A DNA stretch of 64,000 nucleotides from Paenibacillaceae bacterium (GTDB lineage Bacteria; Bacillota; Bacilli; Paenibacillales; Paenibacillaceae), in assembly GCA_900766135.1 (NCBI GenBank), contig CAAFUF010000023.1, positions 226,126 through 290,125 on the forward strand, given 5' to 3'. The translations under genes were made by a program, and so were the position numbers. How positions within the stretch are numbered: the first letter of the stretch is position 1; every line of letters begins with the position of its first letter. Positions 50,701-59,792 of this stretch are shown piece by piece. Under the pieces are notes generated by a model. That model worked only from the letters and a program-made list of their open reading frames with translations. It searched no databases and was not told the origin of the DNA.

Positions 50701-51572
50701 AACAATTTCTCCCGCAGTTTGGTGCTTGCATAGTCGATCAGCAGTACGACCGCGAGCGTGAACAGGATGATCATGCACGTCTTGTCATACTCCAGGAAAC
50801 CTAAGGTGACTTCGTAATAATGGCCGATCCCGCCGGCCCCGACCAGACCCAGCACCGCCGCGGCGCGAACGTTGATTTCAAACGTATACAGTACGTAGGA
50901 AATGAAATGGGCCTGAATTTGCGGCACGACGCCAAAGGCGATCCGCTGCACGGACGTGGCCCCGACGGACGTCATCGCTTCCAGCGGGCCGCGGTCGATC
51001 GTCTCCAGCGCCTCGTACGTCAGTTTGGCGATCAGGCCAAACGAGAAGACGGTCAGCGCCATCATGCCGGGCAGCGGACCGAGTCCGAAGATGGCGACGA
51101 AGATCGCCGCCAGCAGCAGGTCCGGAATCGTCCGCACGAGGTTCAGCAGGAAGCGGACGGGTTGGTAGATCCAGGCGCTGCGGCTAAGGTTAGAGGCGCA
51201 GAGCAGCGCCACCGGCACGGCGAAGATCGCGCCGAACGTCGTGCCGATCAGCGCCATGCGGATCGTCTCCAGCATCGCCGGAACGATGTTGTCGAAGTAA
51301 TTCCACTTCGGCGGGAACATCTCCCGCAGCAGGTCCAGCATATTCGGCGAGCCCTGGATCAATTTGCCCAGCGAGGCCTCCGTGTCCACGGCGCTGCCCC
51401 ACAACAGAAGCAGGATGATCGCGGCGGTCAAATAGTGCTTCAGCTTGCCGGGGGCTTGGGGACGATTTCGATTCAAGCCGGTTGGGCCTGGCGTGTTTGC
51501 GCTGAGGTTGGCGTTAGGATTGGCGGTAACTTTGGCGTTGGGATCGGCGCTTGGACGTGGATTCGTGTTCAT
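50697..51572 (-). CDS. phnE: phosphonate-type ABC transporter permease, first (PhnE)
   Basis: A 291-residue permease. The N-terminal 45 residues are a hydrophilic Asn/Pro/Ala-rich tail, followed by six helices with 'EALETIDRGPLEAMTSVGAT' and 'TFEINVRAAAVLGLVGAGGI'. Starts with ATG overlapping the phnC stop by one base (TGATG) and ends overlapping phnE2. Duplicated phnE genes are common in Firmicutes and probably form a heterodimeric pore. Asn-rich repeats near the start (NPNA-type) are unusual but not frameshifted. Confidence 0.9.
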   Translation of the reverse strand: MNTNPRPSADPNAKVTANPNANLSANTPGPTGLNRNRPQAPGKLKHYLTAAIILLLLWGSAVDTEASLGKLIQGSPNMLDLLREMFPPKWNYFDNIVPAMLETIRMALIGTTFGAIFAVPVALLCASNLSRSAWIYQPVRFLLNLVRTIPDLLLAAIFVAIFGLGPLPGMMALTVFSFGLIAKLTYEALETIDRGPLEAMTSVGATSVQRIAFGVVPQIQAHFISYVLYTFEINVRAAAVLGLVGAGGIGHYYEVTLGFLEYDKTCMIILFTLAVVLLIDYASTKLREKLL

Positions 51573-52372
51573 CAAACCTGCGCCTCCAGCACCTGCGGCC
51601 CCGGGAGACGGCTGGCCAACAGCTCCTCCCGGTCGATCGCGCGGCCGTAAATCTCCGCGAACCGCTCGTCCGTCGCCTCCGACACCGGGCCGTCGAAGAC
51701 GACCTGGCCCGCGCGGAGCCCGATGATGCGAGTGGCGTAACTGCGCGCCAAGTCGATGAAGTGCAGGTTCACGATCGTCGTGATGCCAAGCTCGACGTTA
51801 ATCCGCTTCAAGTCATCCATCACCTGCTTGGTCGTCAAAGGGTCCAGGGAAGCCACGGGCTCGTCGGCGAGGATGATTTTCGCCTCTTGCGCCAGCACGC
51901 GGGCGATCGCCACCCGCTGCTGCTGCCCGCCGGAGAGCTGATCGGCCCGAGCGTACGCTTTTTCCACGATATTGACGCGCTCCAGCGCTTGGAATGCCAG
52001 CTCTACGTCAGCCTCCGGAAATCGGCCGAACAGGGTGCGCAGCGTGGAATGGTAGCCGACCCGGCCGGCCAGCACGTTGCGCAGCACGGAGGAACGCTTC
52101 ACGAGATTGAAGCTTTGGAAGATCATGCCGATGTCGCGGCGAATCATCCGCAGCGGCTTGCCGGCGGCCTGCGTGATCGATTTGCCGTCGATAAGAATGT
52201 CGCCTTCGGAAATATCGTGCAGCCGGTTCATGGACCGCAGCAGCGTCGATTTGCCGGCACCGGACAAGCCAACGATGGCGACGAATTCGCCGGGCTCGAT
52301 CTTCAGGTTGATTTGATCCAGCCCTTTGGTGCCGTTCGGATATGTTTTGGATACATTGCGCAGTTCTATCAC
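51572..52372 (-). CDS. phnC: phosphonate-type ABC transporter ATP-binding protein
   Basis: A 266-residue ABC ATPase. Walker A is 'GLSGAGKS' (35-42), the signature 'LSGGQQQRVAIAR' and Walker B 'IILADEP' are intact. 'TIVNLHFIDLARSYATRIIG' is characteristic of PhnC-type ATPases. It powers uptake through the two PhnE permeases with which it is translationally coupled. Its start lies about 115 bp downstream of the end of the phnD gene on the same strand. Confidence 0.94.
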   Translation of the reverse strand: MIELRNVSKTYPNGTKGLDQINLKIEPGEFVAIVGLSGAGKSTLLRSMNRLHDISEGDILIDGKSITQAAGKPLRMIRRDIGMIFQSFNLVKRSSVLRNVLAGRVGYHSTLRTLFGRFPEADVELAFQALERVNIVEKAYARADQLSGGQQQRVAIARVLAQEAKIILADEPVASLDPLTTKQVMDDLKRINVELGITTIVNLHFIDLARSYATRIIGLRAGQVVFDGPVSEATDERFAEIYGRAIDREELLASRLPGPQVLEAQV

Positions 52373-52487
52373 GTTGGGGCTCCTTTTTTGGAAAATAATC
52401 TGGAAAAACGCACAGCCAGCCGGGAGCGCGTCGCGCTTCGACTGGCTTGCATGGGAGATTCGTCAAAATTCGAACAAAAGCCGATTC

Positions 52488-53504
52488 CTATTCCGTTTTG
52501 ACCTTTTCGTTATATTCGCGGACGATATCGAACACGCTGTCGTTCGACTCGACATACCCTTCATGCGTATAGATATCCGCGATGATTTGGTGCCCTTCCG
52601 GATCTTTGCCGATTTCGATGAACGCATCCTTCAGCTTTTGGACCCATTCGGCGTTCATGTCGGAACGGACGGAGATCGTATCGTTCGGAATCGGTTCCGT
52701 GTACGTCAGCACGCGGGTGTCTTCGAACACTTTCGGATAATCCTTCACGACGGTGTTGCGGGCATCCTGGAAGATCGCGGCGGCGTCCACGTCGCCGTTC
52801 AGGACGGCGATTACGCCTTGGTCATGACCTTTCACCGTGATCGGCTTCACGTCGGACAGCGGATCCAAGCCGGCTTCTTGAAGCTTGGCGGCCGGCCATA
52901 CATACCCGGCGGAAGACGTTACATTTTGGTAGGCGATTTTTTTGCCTTTCAGGTCCTCGACGGATTTGATGTCGGAGTCCTTCTTGACGATGATCATCGA
53001 TTTGTAGAAATCCACCAGTTCATCCGTAGGTGCACCGGTGTCATCTTGTACGCCGTAGCGTTGCGCCTGCAAAATAACCTCGGCTGCGCCTTTTTCTTTG
53101 GCCAGCACGTAAGCCGTCGGAGGCAGGAAGCCGACGTCCACTTGCTTGGAAGCCATGGCTTCGATGATCGTATTGTAATCGGTCGACACGCTGACCTTTA
53201 CCGGAACGCCCAGGCGATCGGACAGCAGCTTCTCCAGCGGCTTGGCTTTGGCTTCCAGCGTATCGGCGTTTTGCGAAGGCACGAATTGCACGGTCAACGT
53301 TTCAGGGACATAGCCGGTGTCGGCGGAGGTTTCGGCAGCATCGGCCGCGCCATTCGTGCCGGCATTTGCGGCGGTGGCATTGGTCTGGCCGGATTCGGCC
53401 GACGCGTTCCCGCTGGTGTTAGCCGGTGCGTTGTTTCCGCAAGCGCTCAGGATCACGGAAAACGTCAAAAATAAAGGCAAAACGAACTTGGTAATCTTCT
53501 TCAA
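52488..53504 (-). CDS. phnD: phosphate/phosphite/phosphonate-binding lipoprotein
   Basis: A 338-residue binding protein. The signal peptide ends in 'VILSACGNN' and a Asn/Ala/Thr-rich spacer (about 25-60) precedes the PhnD body: 'LTVQFVPSQNADTLEAKAKP', 'DVGFLPPTAYVLA', 'TSSAGYVWPAAKLQEAG'. The last motif resembles the phosphonate/phosphite-binding loop. The TTG start follows GGAGG by eight bases. It is the first gene of the operon. Upstream lies a perfect inverted repeat shared with the divergent 5'-nucleotidase gene, which suggests joint control. Confidence 0.9.
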   Translation of the reverse strand: MKKITKFVLPLFLTFSVILSACGNNAPANTSGNASAESGQTNATAANAGTNGAADAAETSADTGYVPETLTVQFVPSQNADTLEAKAKPLEKLLSDRLGVPVKVSVSTDYNTIIEAMASKQVDVGFLPPTAYVLAKEKGAAEVILQAQRYGVQDDTGAPTDELVDFYKSMIIVKKDSDIKSVEDLKGKKIAYQNVTSSAGYVWPAAKLQEAGLDPLSDVKPITVKGHDQGVIAVLNGDVDAAAIFQDARNTVVKDYPKVFEDTRVLTYTEPIPNDTISVRSDMNAEWVQKLKDAFIEIGKDPEGHQIIADIYTHEGYVESNDSVFDIVREYNEKVKTE

Positions 53505-53595
53505 GCGTATGACCTCCACGTATTCTCATTTTTTTGGATTACGTGATTTACTATAAAAGAGATTTATTAACCTACCGTCAGGGCTAAGGATGAAG

Positions 53596-53628
53596 TTTGT
53601 AAAATCCCATTTTTCGGGAGTTTACAAA
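53596..53628. promoter_or_regulatory. long inverted repeat between phnD and the 5'-nucleotidase gene
   Basis: TTTGTAAA (53596-53603) and TTTACAAA (53621-53628), with inner CCC/GGG arms, form a near-perfect 33-bp dyad. It lies midway between divergent genes and lacks a T-run, so an operator is more likely than a terminator. No regulator is assigned. Confidence 0.55.
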
Positions 53629-53686
53629 ACTAGCGATGTTCGTTGCTAGAATGGGAGTGCAATGAATTGAATCCGAGGTGAACAGG

Positions 53687-55321
53687 ATGGAACAAAATAC
53701 GAATCGTGAATCGAGGGCGATACCGGCGGGACAGGAGGAAGTCCTCTGCAAAATCCTTGTGACGAGCGACATCCACGGCTTCGTCTATCCGACGGATTAT
53801 CGTACGGCCGAGGAGCGTCCGCTGGGTCTGGCCAAGCTGGCCACGCTGATTCGGCGCGAGCGCGAACAATCGCCCGGCTTGCTGCTGGTCGATAACGGCG
53901 ACGTCATTCAGGGAACGCCGCTGTGCACCTTTCACGTCAAAAACCAACCGGCTGGCGTTCATCCGTCCATCGCGGCCATGAACCTGCTGGGGTATGACGC
54001 CGCGGTGCCGGGGAATCATGAGTTTAATTACGGGCAGGAGCTGTTATGGAAGGCGATGAAGGACTCCCGTTTCCCGTGGCTGTCGGCGGGGATTGTGAAT
54101 ACGGGGGCGGAGGGAGAGTCGGCGTTCGGCAAACCGTATATCGTAAAGACAACCGCTGAGGGGGTGAAAATCGCCATCTTGGGCGTCACAACCCACTATA
54201 TCCCGCACTGGGAGCATCCGCGGCATATTGAAGGTTGGACGTTTCAGGACGCGTTGGAGACGGCGAAAGCCTGGGTTCCCCGCATCCGGGAGGAAGAGCG
54301 GCCGGACTTGCTCGTGGTCAGTTACCACGGTGGTTTTGAGCGAGATTTGGCGACGGGGGCGCCGACGGAACGGTTAACCGGCGAAAATCAGGGCTACGCG
54401 ATGTGCCTTGAGGTGCCGGGCATCGATGTGTTGATTACAGGGCACCAGCACCGGTTGATCGCGGGCGAGATCTGTGGGGTGACGGTGATCCAGCCGGGGA
54501 CGGGCGGACAAGCGTTGGGCCAAATCGCCGTCCGCTTGGAGCGCGGGGCTGACGGCCGCTGGAGCGTCTGCGAGAAAACGGCCGAGCTGCTCGTTCCGGA
54601 TGACAGCGTGGAGGCTGATGCCGAGGTGCTGGAGCTTGTGCGGCCGCTGGAATCGGCCACGCAAGCCTGGCTGGACCGGCCGATCGGCCGGGTGGACGGC
54701 GATATGACGATCGAAAGCCCACTAGCTTGCCGCTTGGCAGATCATCCGTTTATGGAGTTCGTAAACCGGGTGCAGATGGAAGCCGCCGGGGTGGAAGTCT
54801 CGAATGCGGCGTTGCTGAGCGAAGAATCCAAGGGATTTGTCGGCAGCATTACCTTACGGGACGTGCTGACGAATTTCATGTACCCGAACACGTTGACCGT
54901 TCTGCGCTTGACCGGGCGAGACATCCGTGAGGCGCTGGAGCAAACGGCGAATTACTTCGTCTTGGGGGCGGATGGAGAGATCGCGGTAAATCCGGCGTAT
55001 ATCCGGCCGAAGGCACAGCATTACAATTACGATATGTGGGAAGGGATCGAATACGAGCTGGACGTCGCCAAGCCCCTGGGGCAACGGGTAACGAAGCTGA
55101 CTCGGAACGGAGTGCCGCTGCCGGATGGAGAAGAGGTCGAGGTTGTCATGAACAATTATCGTGCCGGCGGGGGCGGGGATTACGAGATGTACCGGGGGAA
55201 GCCGGTGGTTCGAGAAATCCAGACCGACATGGCGGAGCTGGTGGCGGAGTACATTCAGCGGCACGGGACGATCCGGGCCGAATGCGATGGGAACTGGAGA
55301 GTGGTCAAGGGATCGCCTTGA
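53687..55321 (+). CDS. 5'-nucleotidase/2',3'-cyclic phosphodiesterase-family metallophosphatase
   Basis: A 544-residue two-domain enzyme. The N-terminal calcineurin-like domain carries the dimetal ligands: Asp28 and His30 in 'VTSDIHGF', 'DNGDVIQG', 'GNHEFNYG' and 'ITGHQHRL'. The C-terminal domain (about 330-535) has the nucleotide-binding pattern 'FVNRVQMEAAGVEVSNAALL' and 'NNYRAGGGGDYEMY'. There is no signal peptide, so unlike most family members it is predicted cytoplasmic, similar to YunD. The ATG at 53687 follows GAGGTG. It is divergent from the phn operon, and a methyltransferase gene follows 60 bp downstream. Confidence 0.9.
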   Translation: MEQNTNRESRAIPAGQEEVLCKILVTSDIHGFVYPTDYRTAEERPLGLAKLATLIRREREQSPGLLLVDNGDVIQGTPLCTFHVKNQPAGVHPSIAAMNLLGYDAAVPGNHEFNYGQELLWKAMKDSRFPWLSAGIVNTGAEGESAFGKPYIVKTTAEGVKIAILGVTTHYIPHWEHPRHIEGWTFQDALETAKAWVPRIREEERPDLLVVSYHGGFERDLATGAPTERLTGENQGYAMCLEVPGIDVLITGHQHRLIAGEICGVTVIQPGTGGQALGQIAVRLERGADGRWSVCEKTAELLVPDDSVEADAEVLELVRPLESATQAWLDRPIGRVDGDMTIESPLACRLADHPFMEFVNRVQMEAAGVEVSNAALLSEESKGFVGSITLRDVLTNFMYPNTLTVLRLTGRDIREALEQTANYFVLGADGEIAVNPAYIRPKAQHYNYDMWEGIEYELDVAKPLGQRVTKLTRNGVPLPDGEEVEVVMNNYRAGGGGDYEMYRGKPVVREIQTDMAELVAEYIQRHGTIRAECDGNWRVVKGSP

Positions 55322-55383
55322 GGCTGCGTTTTTGGTACAATGCAAGCAATGAATGAGAACCCCGCGACTAAGGAGATGTCCCC

Positions 55384-55956
55384 ATGCCTGCTTCCGCCTA
55401 CTGGATCCTGACCGCCGTGTTGCTGATCCTCCTGCTGACGGCGGCCGTGGCGATCGTCTACCGGAGCTGGCGAAACGGCATTTCGCCGATGCCCGCATCC
55501 GCCGCAGTCCGGCAAGCGGTCGTCCGGGAACTGACGCGATTGGAGCGTTCGGCGGCCCCGGCGGTTCCGATCCACCCCATCGTCGAGGCGGGGGCAGGCT
55601 GGGGAACGCTGGCTTTGGCCCTGGCTAAAGCCCAATCGAGCTGGCGTATCGTCGGGATCGAAAACTCGATGGTCCCTTGGTTGTTTTCCCGGTTTCTTTT
55701 ACGTTGGGGGCCCTATCCTCAAGTGGAGTTTTTGCGGGGAGATTTATACGCGTTTCCTTACGAGACGGCGGGTACGGTGATTTGTTACCTGTACCCCGCA
55801 GCGATGCGGCGGCTGGATCCCCTGCTTCGGGCGCGCTTAACCCCGGGAGCCCGGGTCATCAGCATTTGCTTTGCCCTGCCGGGCTGGCGGCCGATGAAGG
55901 TCGTCACCTGCCGGGATCTGTACCGGACTAAAATTTACATCTACGAGAAAGACTAG
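55384..55956 (+). CDS. membrane-anchored SAM-dependent methyltransferase-like protein
   Basis: A 190-residue protein with one N-terminal helix (about 7-27) and a class I methyltransferase core: 'VEAGAGWGTLALALAKAQ' is motif I, 'IVGIENS' motif II, 'VEFLRGDLYAF' motif III and 'VICYLYPAAM' motif IV. The C-terminal part of the fold is short. Proteins of this type are found widely in Bacillales with unknown substrate. Same strand as, and 63 bp after, the 5'-nucleotidase gene. Confidence 0.8.
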   Translation: MPASAYWILTAVLLILLLTAAVAIVYRSWRNGISPMPASAAVRQAVVRELTRLERSAAPAVPIHPIVEAGAGWGTLALALAKAQSSWRIVGIENSMVPWLFSRFLLRWGPYPQVEFLRGDLYAFPYETAGTVICYLYPAAMRRLDPLLRARLTPGARVISICFALPGWRPMKVVTCRDLYRTKIYIYEKD

Positions 55957-55992
55957 GAACAAATCGAACCTAACATGGCAGGAGTGAACCTT

Positions 55993-56271
55993 GTGAGCGA
56001 TCAAATCAATGAACAGGAGCTGGTCCAGTTTATCGCCGACCGGTCTAAAGCAGGTCCGGACAATATTCGGTTGGTGTTGAAGCATGAAGCGGATTTCATC
56101 AATCAGGCCCAGCAAAACGCCGATGGCGAAGTGGAGATCGACGGTGACGAGCTGGTGGATTATGTCCTGAGCCGAATCGACGTGAAGCTCGACGAATTGA
56201 CCGTGGAGACCATCCTCGATTTGGAGATGGACTATTTGACGGAGCAGGGTCTCGCCGGATATATCGACTAG
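55993..56271 (+). CDS. small acidic protein of unknown function
   Basis: A 92-residue acidic, helical protein ('NEQELVQFIADRSKAGPDNI', 'DELVDYVLSRIDVKLDEL'). The GTG at 55993 lies eight bases after AGGAG; an ATG at 55975 lacks a binding site. It follows the methyltransferase gene and precedes a chemotaxis receptor gene. No domain recognised. Confidence 0.65.
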   Translation: MSDQINEQELVQFIADRSKAGPDNIRLVLKHEADFINQAQQNADGEVEIDGDELVDYVLSRIDVKLDELTVETILDLEMDYLTEQGLAGYID

Positions 56272-56390
56272 CGAGCGGAAAATAAATATGGCCCGGGCCC
56301 CTAAATACTGGGGGCGCTGGGCTTTCCTTTTCTACACAAAACCAACGGTACCCCTTATGATTTATTCAAAGTCGTAAGGAGGCGAAAAAC

Positions 56391-58085
56391 ATGCGCATTC
56401 GAAGCATCGGGACAAAAATCAATTTGATTGTCATCGGGATTCTGGTGGTCGTCTCGGCGGCCATTGCCTATGTCGCCATCGAGCAAATGGGGAGCGGCAT
56501 CAAAACGTTCGCCACCGCCAAAGCGAAAAGCGATCTGGAGCTAGTGAACCGTTATTTGGACAGCAAATATCCCGGTGCTTGGCGCATTGAGGGAGACCAG
56601 TTGACCAAAGGCGATACGGTCATGAACGGGAACTTCGAAATCGTGGACGAAATCGGGCAGTTGACAGAGGACACGGTCACGATTTTTCAGGGGGATACGC
56701 GCGTTTCGACCAACGTGATGGCGGAGGGCGAGCGGGCCGTAGGCACGAAGGTCTCCGATCAGGTGGCTGACGTCGTCCTGAAGGGAGGCGGCAGTTATTA
56801 TGGGGAAGCGGTTGTGGTTGGCCAAACCTATCAGGCGGCTTACCAACCGATTCAATCGGATAACGGCGAGGTCATCGGCATTTTGTACGTGGGGGCACCG
56901 CAGCATTTGATAAATACGATTCGTGGGACATTTATTCGGCACTTTGCCGTGGTCTTTGCGGCTGCGCTCGTGATCTCCATCGGGTTGATTTTGACGTATA
57001 TGCGCGGCATGAAAAAACGGCTGGGCCGGTTGGCCCAAGCGATGGAGCTCGCGGGTGCCGGCGATTTTACGGCGATCGTCCGCGACGATTCGCGGGACGA
57101 GATCGGGGTGCTCGGCGCCGGTTACAATCAGATGGGCGCCAATCTCCGGCAGTTGGTTCAGCAGGGGCTGCTCGCCTCGGACAAGGTGACCGAGTCCGCC
57201 CGGAGGCTGCAGACGGTCGCGGAACAAACCAGCGAAGACTCGGCTCGCATCGCGGCTTCGATCGAGCAGGTCGCCGCAGGGGCGGAGAGCCAGACGATGA
57301 GCACGGCGGAGAATGCCCGCGCCATGGAGGAGATCGCGTTCGGCGTGCAGCATATCGCCGAGCATGCCTCCGAAGCCGCCGAGCTGGCAGGGCAGTCCAG
57401 GCAGCAGGCCGCTGACGGCGGGGAGCAGGTTCGCAGAACGGCCCGGCAGATGGAATCCATCGACCGTTCCGTCCAGGCCAGCAGCGAGCTGGTCCGGCTG
57501 CTGAACGACAAATCGCAGGAAATCGCCATGATGGTGGAGGCGATTCGGAGCATTTCCCAGCAGACCAATCTGCTGGCGCTGAACGCGTCGATTGAGGCCG
57601 CTCGCGCCGGCGAGGAGGGGCGCGGGTTCGCCGTAGTCGCCTCCGAGGTGCGCAAGCTGGCCGAGCAGTCGGAGGCTTCGTCGGAGCGGATCGCCGAGGT
57701 GATGACGCAGATCGATACCGACATCAAGCAGTCGTTGGAAGCGATGGATCGGGTGATCAAGGAGGTCGAATCGGGCCTCGCGTTAACGCAGGAAACGGAC
57801 CGCAGCTTCGCAGGCATCGCTGCCTCCAACAGCCATATCGCCGACCGGATCGAGCAGCTTGCCGCAACGGCTGAACAGATGTCCGCGGGCATCGAGGAAG
57901 TCACGGCTTCTGTTCACGTCATCGCGGATATCGCGCAAAGCTCGGGCACCGCCGCCCAAGAAGTGAGCGGCGCTTCGGCCAATCAACTGTCGTCCATCGC
58001 GGACATCAACGCCTCATGCGCATCGCTCTCGGCCGTATCGGACGAGCTGCAGCGGGTGTTGGGCAAGTTTAAAGTGAAGGGATAA
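56391..58085 (+). CDS. methyl-accepting chemotaxis protein
   Basis: A 564-residue receptor. Helix 1 is at about 11-32, a single-Cache-type sensor domain occupies 33-180 ('VYVAIEQM'... 'VIGILYVGAPQHLI'), helix 2 lies at about 185-207, HAMP at 208-262, and the signalling hairpin contains the invariant tip 'NLLALNASIEAARAGEEGRG'. The spacing predicts a membrane receptor that senses a small ligand outside the cell. No C-terminal CheR-binding pentapeptide is present. GGAGG precedes the ATG. A hairpin terminator follows. Confidence 0.93.
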   Translation: MRIRSIGTKINLIVIGILVVVSAAIAYVAIEQMGSGIKTFATAKAKSDLELVNRYLDSKYPGAWRIEGDQLTKGDTVMNGNFEIVDEIGQLTEDTVTIFQGDTRVSTNVMAEGERAVGTKVSDQVADVVLKGGGSYYGEAVVVGQTYQAAYQPIQSDNGEVIGILYVGAPQHLINTIRGTFIRHFAVVFAAALVISIGLILTYMRGMKKRLGRLAQAMELAGAGDFTAIVRDDSRDEIGVLGAGYNQMGANLRQLVQQGLLASDKVTESARRLQTVAEQTSEDSARIAASIEQVAAGAESQTMSTAENARAMEEIAFGVQHIAEHASEAAELAGQSRQQAADGGEQVRRTARQMESIDRSVQASSELVRLLNDKSQEIAMMVEAIRSISQQTNLLALNASIEAARAGEEGRGFAVVASEVRKLAEQSEASSERIAEVMTQIDTDIKQSLEAMDRVIKEVESGLALTQETDRSFAGIAASNSHIADRIEQLAATAEQMSAGIEEVTASVHVIADIAQSSGTAAQEVSGASANQLSSIADINASCASLSAVSDELQRVLGKFKVKG

Positions 58086-58133
58086 TTCCGGGACGAGGGC
58101 AGGTTGGATCGTCCATATACGTAGACGTAGTTG

Positions 58134-58184
58134 GTGCCCGCGCCGGCGGCTTCCAGAGGGAAGCGGCTGCGCGGGCACCGTTTC
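58134..58184. terminator. GC-rich hairpin between convergent genes
   Basis: GGTGCCCGCGC (58134-58144) pairs with GCGCGGGCACC (58170-58180) with an inner GGCTTCC/GGAAGC stem, followed by a short GTTTCG T-stretch. Likely terminator for the chemotaxis gene, weak T-run. Confidence 0.65.
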
Positions 58185-58185
58185 G

Positions 58186-58779
58186 TTAAGCGAGCGCCGT
58201 CTCCGTCCCAAATTGTCGAAACAGCGACGCGCGGGTCATGACCAGCTTCATCGGAATCAGCTTGTCCGTATGGCCGGCAATCCGTTTCCGGTTGCTGGGA
58301 TGGAAGACGGTAAGCAGAAGGCGAAGATAGGAGGTCGTTAACGTGCGGAAGGCCCCCTGTTCGACGCGATGCGTTTCGAAGCCCAGCCCGTGCGTGATGC
58401 CCCGGTGCAGCAACGTAATCCCCTGCAGCGCCTTCACTTGGCTGAGCTGCGGGTTCCTTTGCATTTCGGCGCAAATTTGCCGCATGGCGTTTCTTGCCAG
58501 GCGAGCTACCCTCAGGGCGACACGATTCGCCTCGTTGGATTGCAGCATGGCGAGGATCTGGCGGTTATCCAAATGCAGCTCCCCGATCCAATCGCCGTCC
58601 TGAATCCACGTGCCGTCTTCGCATTGCATGCTTTTGCCGCGATATTTCGTGACGAACATTTTGCAGATGCCGAACTCTCCGGCGTAGTTGGAGCGCAGTC
58701 GGCTGAACAGCTCGAACACCCGTTCCCACCCCATCCAAACTCCTTGGACGGCTTGTTTGATAATCGATTCGGATTGCAT
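58186..58779 (-). CDS. YkoP-like family protein
   Basis: A 197-residue cytoplasmic protein. The pattern 'MQCEDGTWIQDGDWIGELHL' followed by DNRQIL resembles YkoP of B. subtilis and the YkoP domain fused to some polysaccharide deacetylases. The C-terminal part 'RKRIAGHTDKLIPMKLVMTR' is also family-typical. In B. subtilis ykoP lies near glycosyltransferase genes. Here it precedes a PAP2 phosphatase, an MFS protein and a UgtP-like glycosyltransferase on the same strand, so a lipid or envelope role is likely. Biochemical function is unknown. Confidence 0.7.
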   Translation of the reverse strand: MQSESIIKQAVQGVWMGWERVFELFSRLRSNYAGEFGICKMFVTKYRGKSMQCEDGTWIQDGDWIGELHLDNRQILAMLQSNEANRVALRVARLARNAMRQICAEMQRNPQLSQVKALQGITLLHRGITHGLGFETHRVEQGAFRTLTTSYLRLLLTVFHPSNRKRIAGHTDKLIPMKLVMTRASLFRQFGTETALA

Positions 58780-59131
58780 CGATAGGATCCCAGCTTTCTA
58801 TATAGATTGTGAAGCGCTTACACTTATAGATCCCGCGTTCATATCCCTCAAAGAGTCCGGCAGAAATGTTGTAAAAATTGCAACATTTTGTGGCGAAACA
58901 AACGATGATTCAGGGAAATGTTGTATTTCATACAACAATTTTAGGGATCTAAGCGAAAACGGCTCGAAAAAGTTGCAGGAAATACAACATTGTATCGTTA
59001 TCGTCCGAGGAGGGGCTTGAAATGCTGCACAAAATGCAATATTTCTATGTGAATCAGCGGACTGCTGCGACCGGCTTCGCACCAAGCAAGGCTTTACGGC
59101 CCCAGCGACTACAGCCGTCGCAACTTTCTAT
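58780..59131. other. 352-bp intergenic region with a 52-bp hairpin array
   Basis: Between the ykoP-like gene and the PAP2 gene. Holds the four-unit array at 58864-59043 and no gene. Confidence 0.6.
58864..59043. repeat. tandem hairpin repeat with core AAATGTTG, exact 52-bp period
   Basis: Cores begin at 58864, 58916, 58968 and 59020, each exactly 52 bp apart. Each unit contains an inverted repeat: AAATGTTG/CAACATTT in unit 1, TTGTA/TACAA in unit 2, GTTG/CAAC in unit 3, and TGCA/TGCA flanked by AAATG/ATATTT in unit 4. Spacer sequences between cores are not conserved, so stem, loop and period are kept rather than sequence. Confidence 0.85.
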
Positions 59132-59668
59132 CTATGCCATCCCGGCGCCCAGGACGACGAGGAGGGCTGTCGCGGCCCCAACCACACCGCCGGCCAGTAC
59201 GTCGGAGGGATAATGGACTCCAAGGTAAATACGCGACAGGCCGACGATGAAAGCAAGCGGCAGCAGCACTTGCGCCAGCCCGGGGGCTGTGAACAGGAAC
59301 GGGACAAACGTGGAGAAGGCCGCCGTCGTATGTCCGGACGGGAACGAGTAGTCCTTAAGCGGATGGATCGAGATTCGCGCGGCCTGCAGCGCCTCGTAAG
59401 GGCGGGTTCGCTGGAACCGCTTCTTGATGACGACCGCAAGCAGATGGCTGAGAGTCAGGGCGATCAGGCTATGCCAGCCCGCCCGCTGCCACGTCCCCGT
59501 GGCGAAGACGACCACGGAGATCGTCAGCGCGATCGTGAACGCGGCGCTCCCCAAATGGGTTAACCCCTTCAGAATCCGGTCCAGCCAAGGGTGACTCAGC
59601 GAATGATTGCACCACAGAAACAGCCGGTTGTCGTATTCGCGCAGCCGAAGATAATAGCGATGTCTCAT
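59132..59668 (-). CDS. PAP2-family membrane phosphatase
   Basis: A 178-residue membrane protein with five or six helices. All three phosphatase motifs are present: 'KKRFQRTRP' (motif 1), 'FPSGHT' with the catalytic His (motif 2) and 'SRIYLGVHYPSD' (motif 3). It probably dephosphorylates phosphatidic acid, PgpB-type lipids or undecaprenyl diphosphate. The ATG at 59668 follows GGAGGAG. It is in the same orientation as the MFS and UgtP-like genes upstream. Confidence 0.92.
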   Translation of the reverse strand: MRHRYYLRLREYDNRLFLWCNHSLSHPWLDRILKGLTHLGSAAFTIALTISVVVFATGTWQRAGWHSLIALTLSHLLAVVIKKRFQRTRPYEALQAARISIHPLKDYSFPSGHTTAAFSTFVPFLFTAPGLAQVLLPLAFIVGLSRIYLGVHYPSDVLAGGVVGAATALLVVLGAGMA

Positions 59669-59792
59669 TCCAACTCCTCCACTCCCCTGAAAAATAATGC
59701 TTTCTATCCGCGCCTGAGTTCGGCTAGGGTTATCGATGAGACCGCTCCCGCGAGCGACCGTGTTGCTCATGCTGATGATGCTTGCGTGCGCC

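Noticed and set aside
58864..59043. Possible CRISPR array
   Set aside because: The recurring parts diverge and are internally inverted, there are only four units, and no cas gene is in the window.
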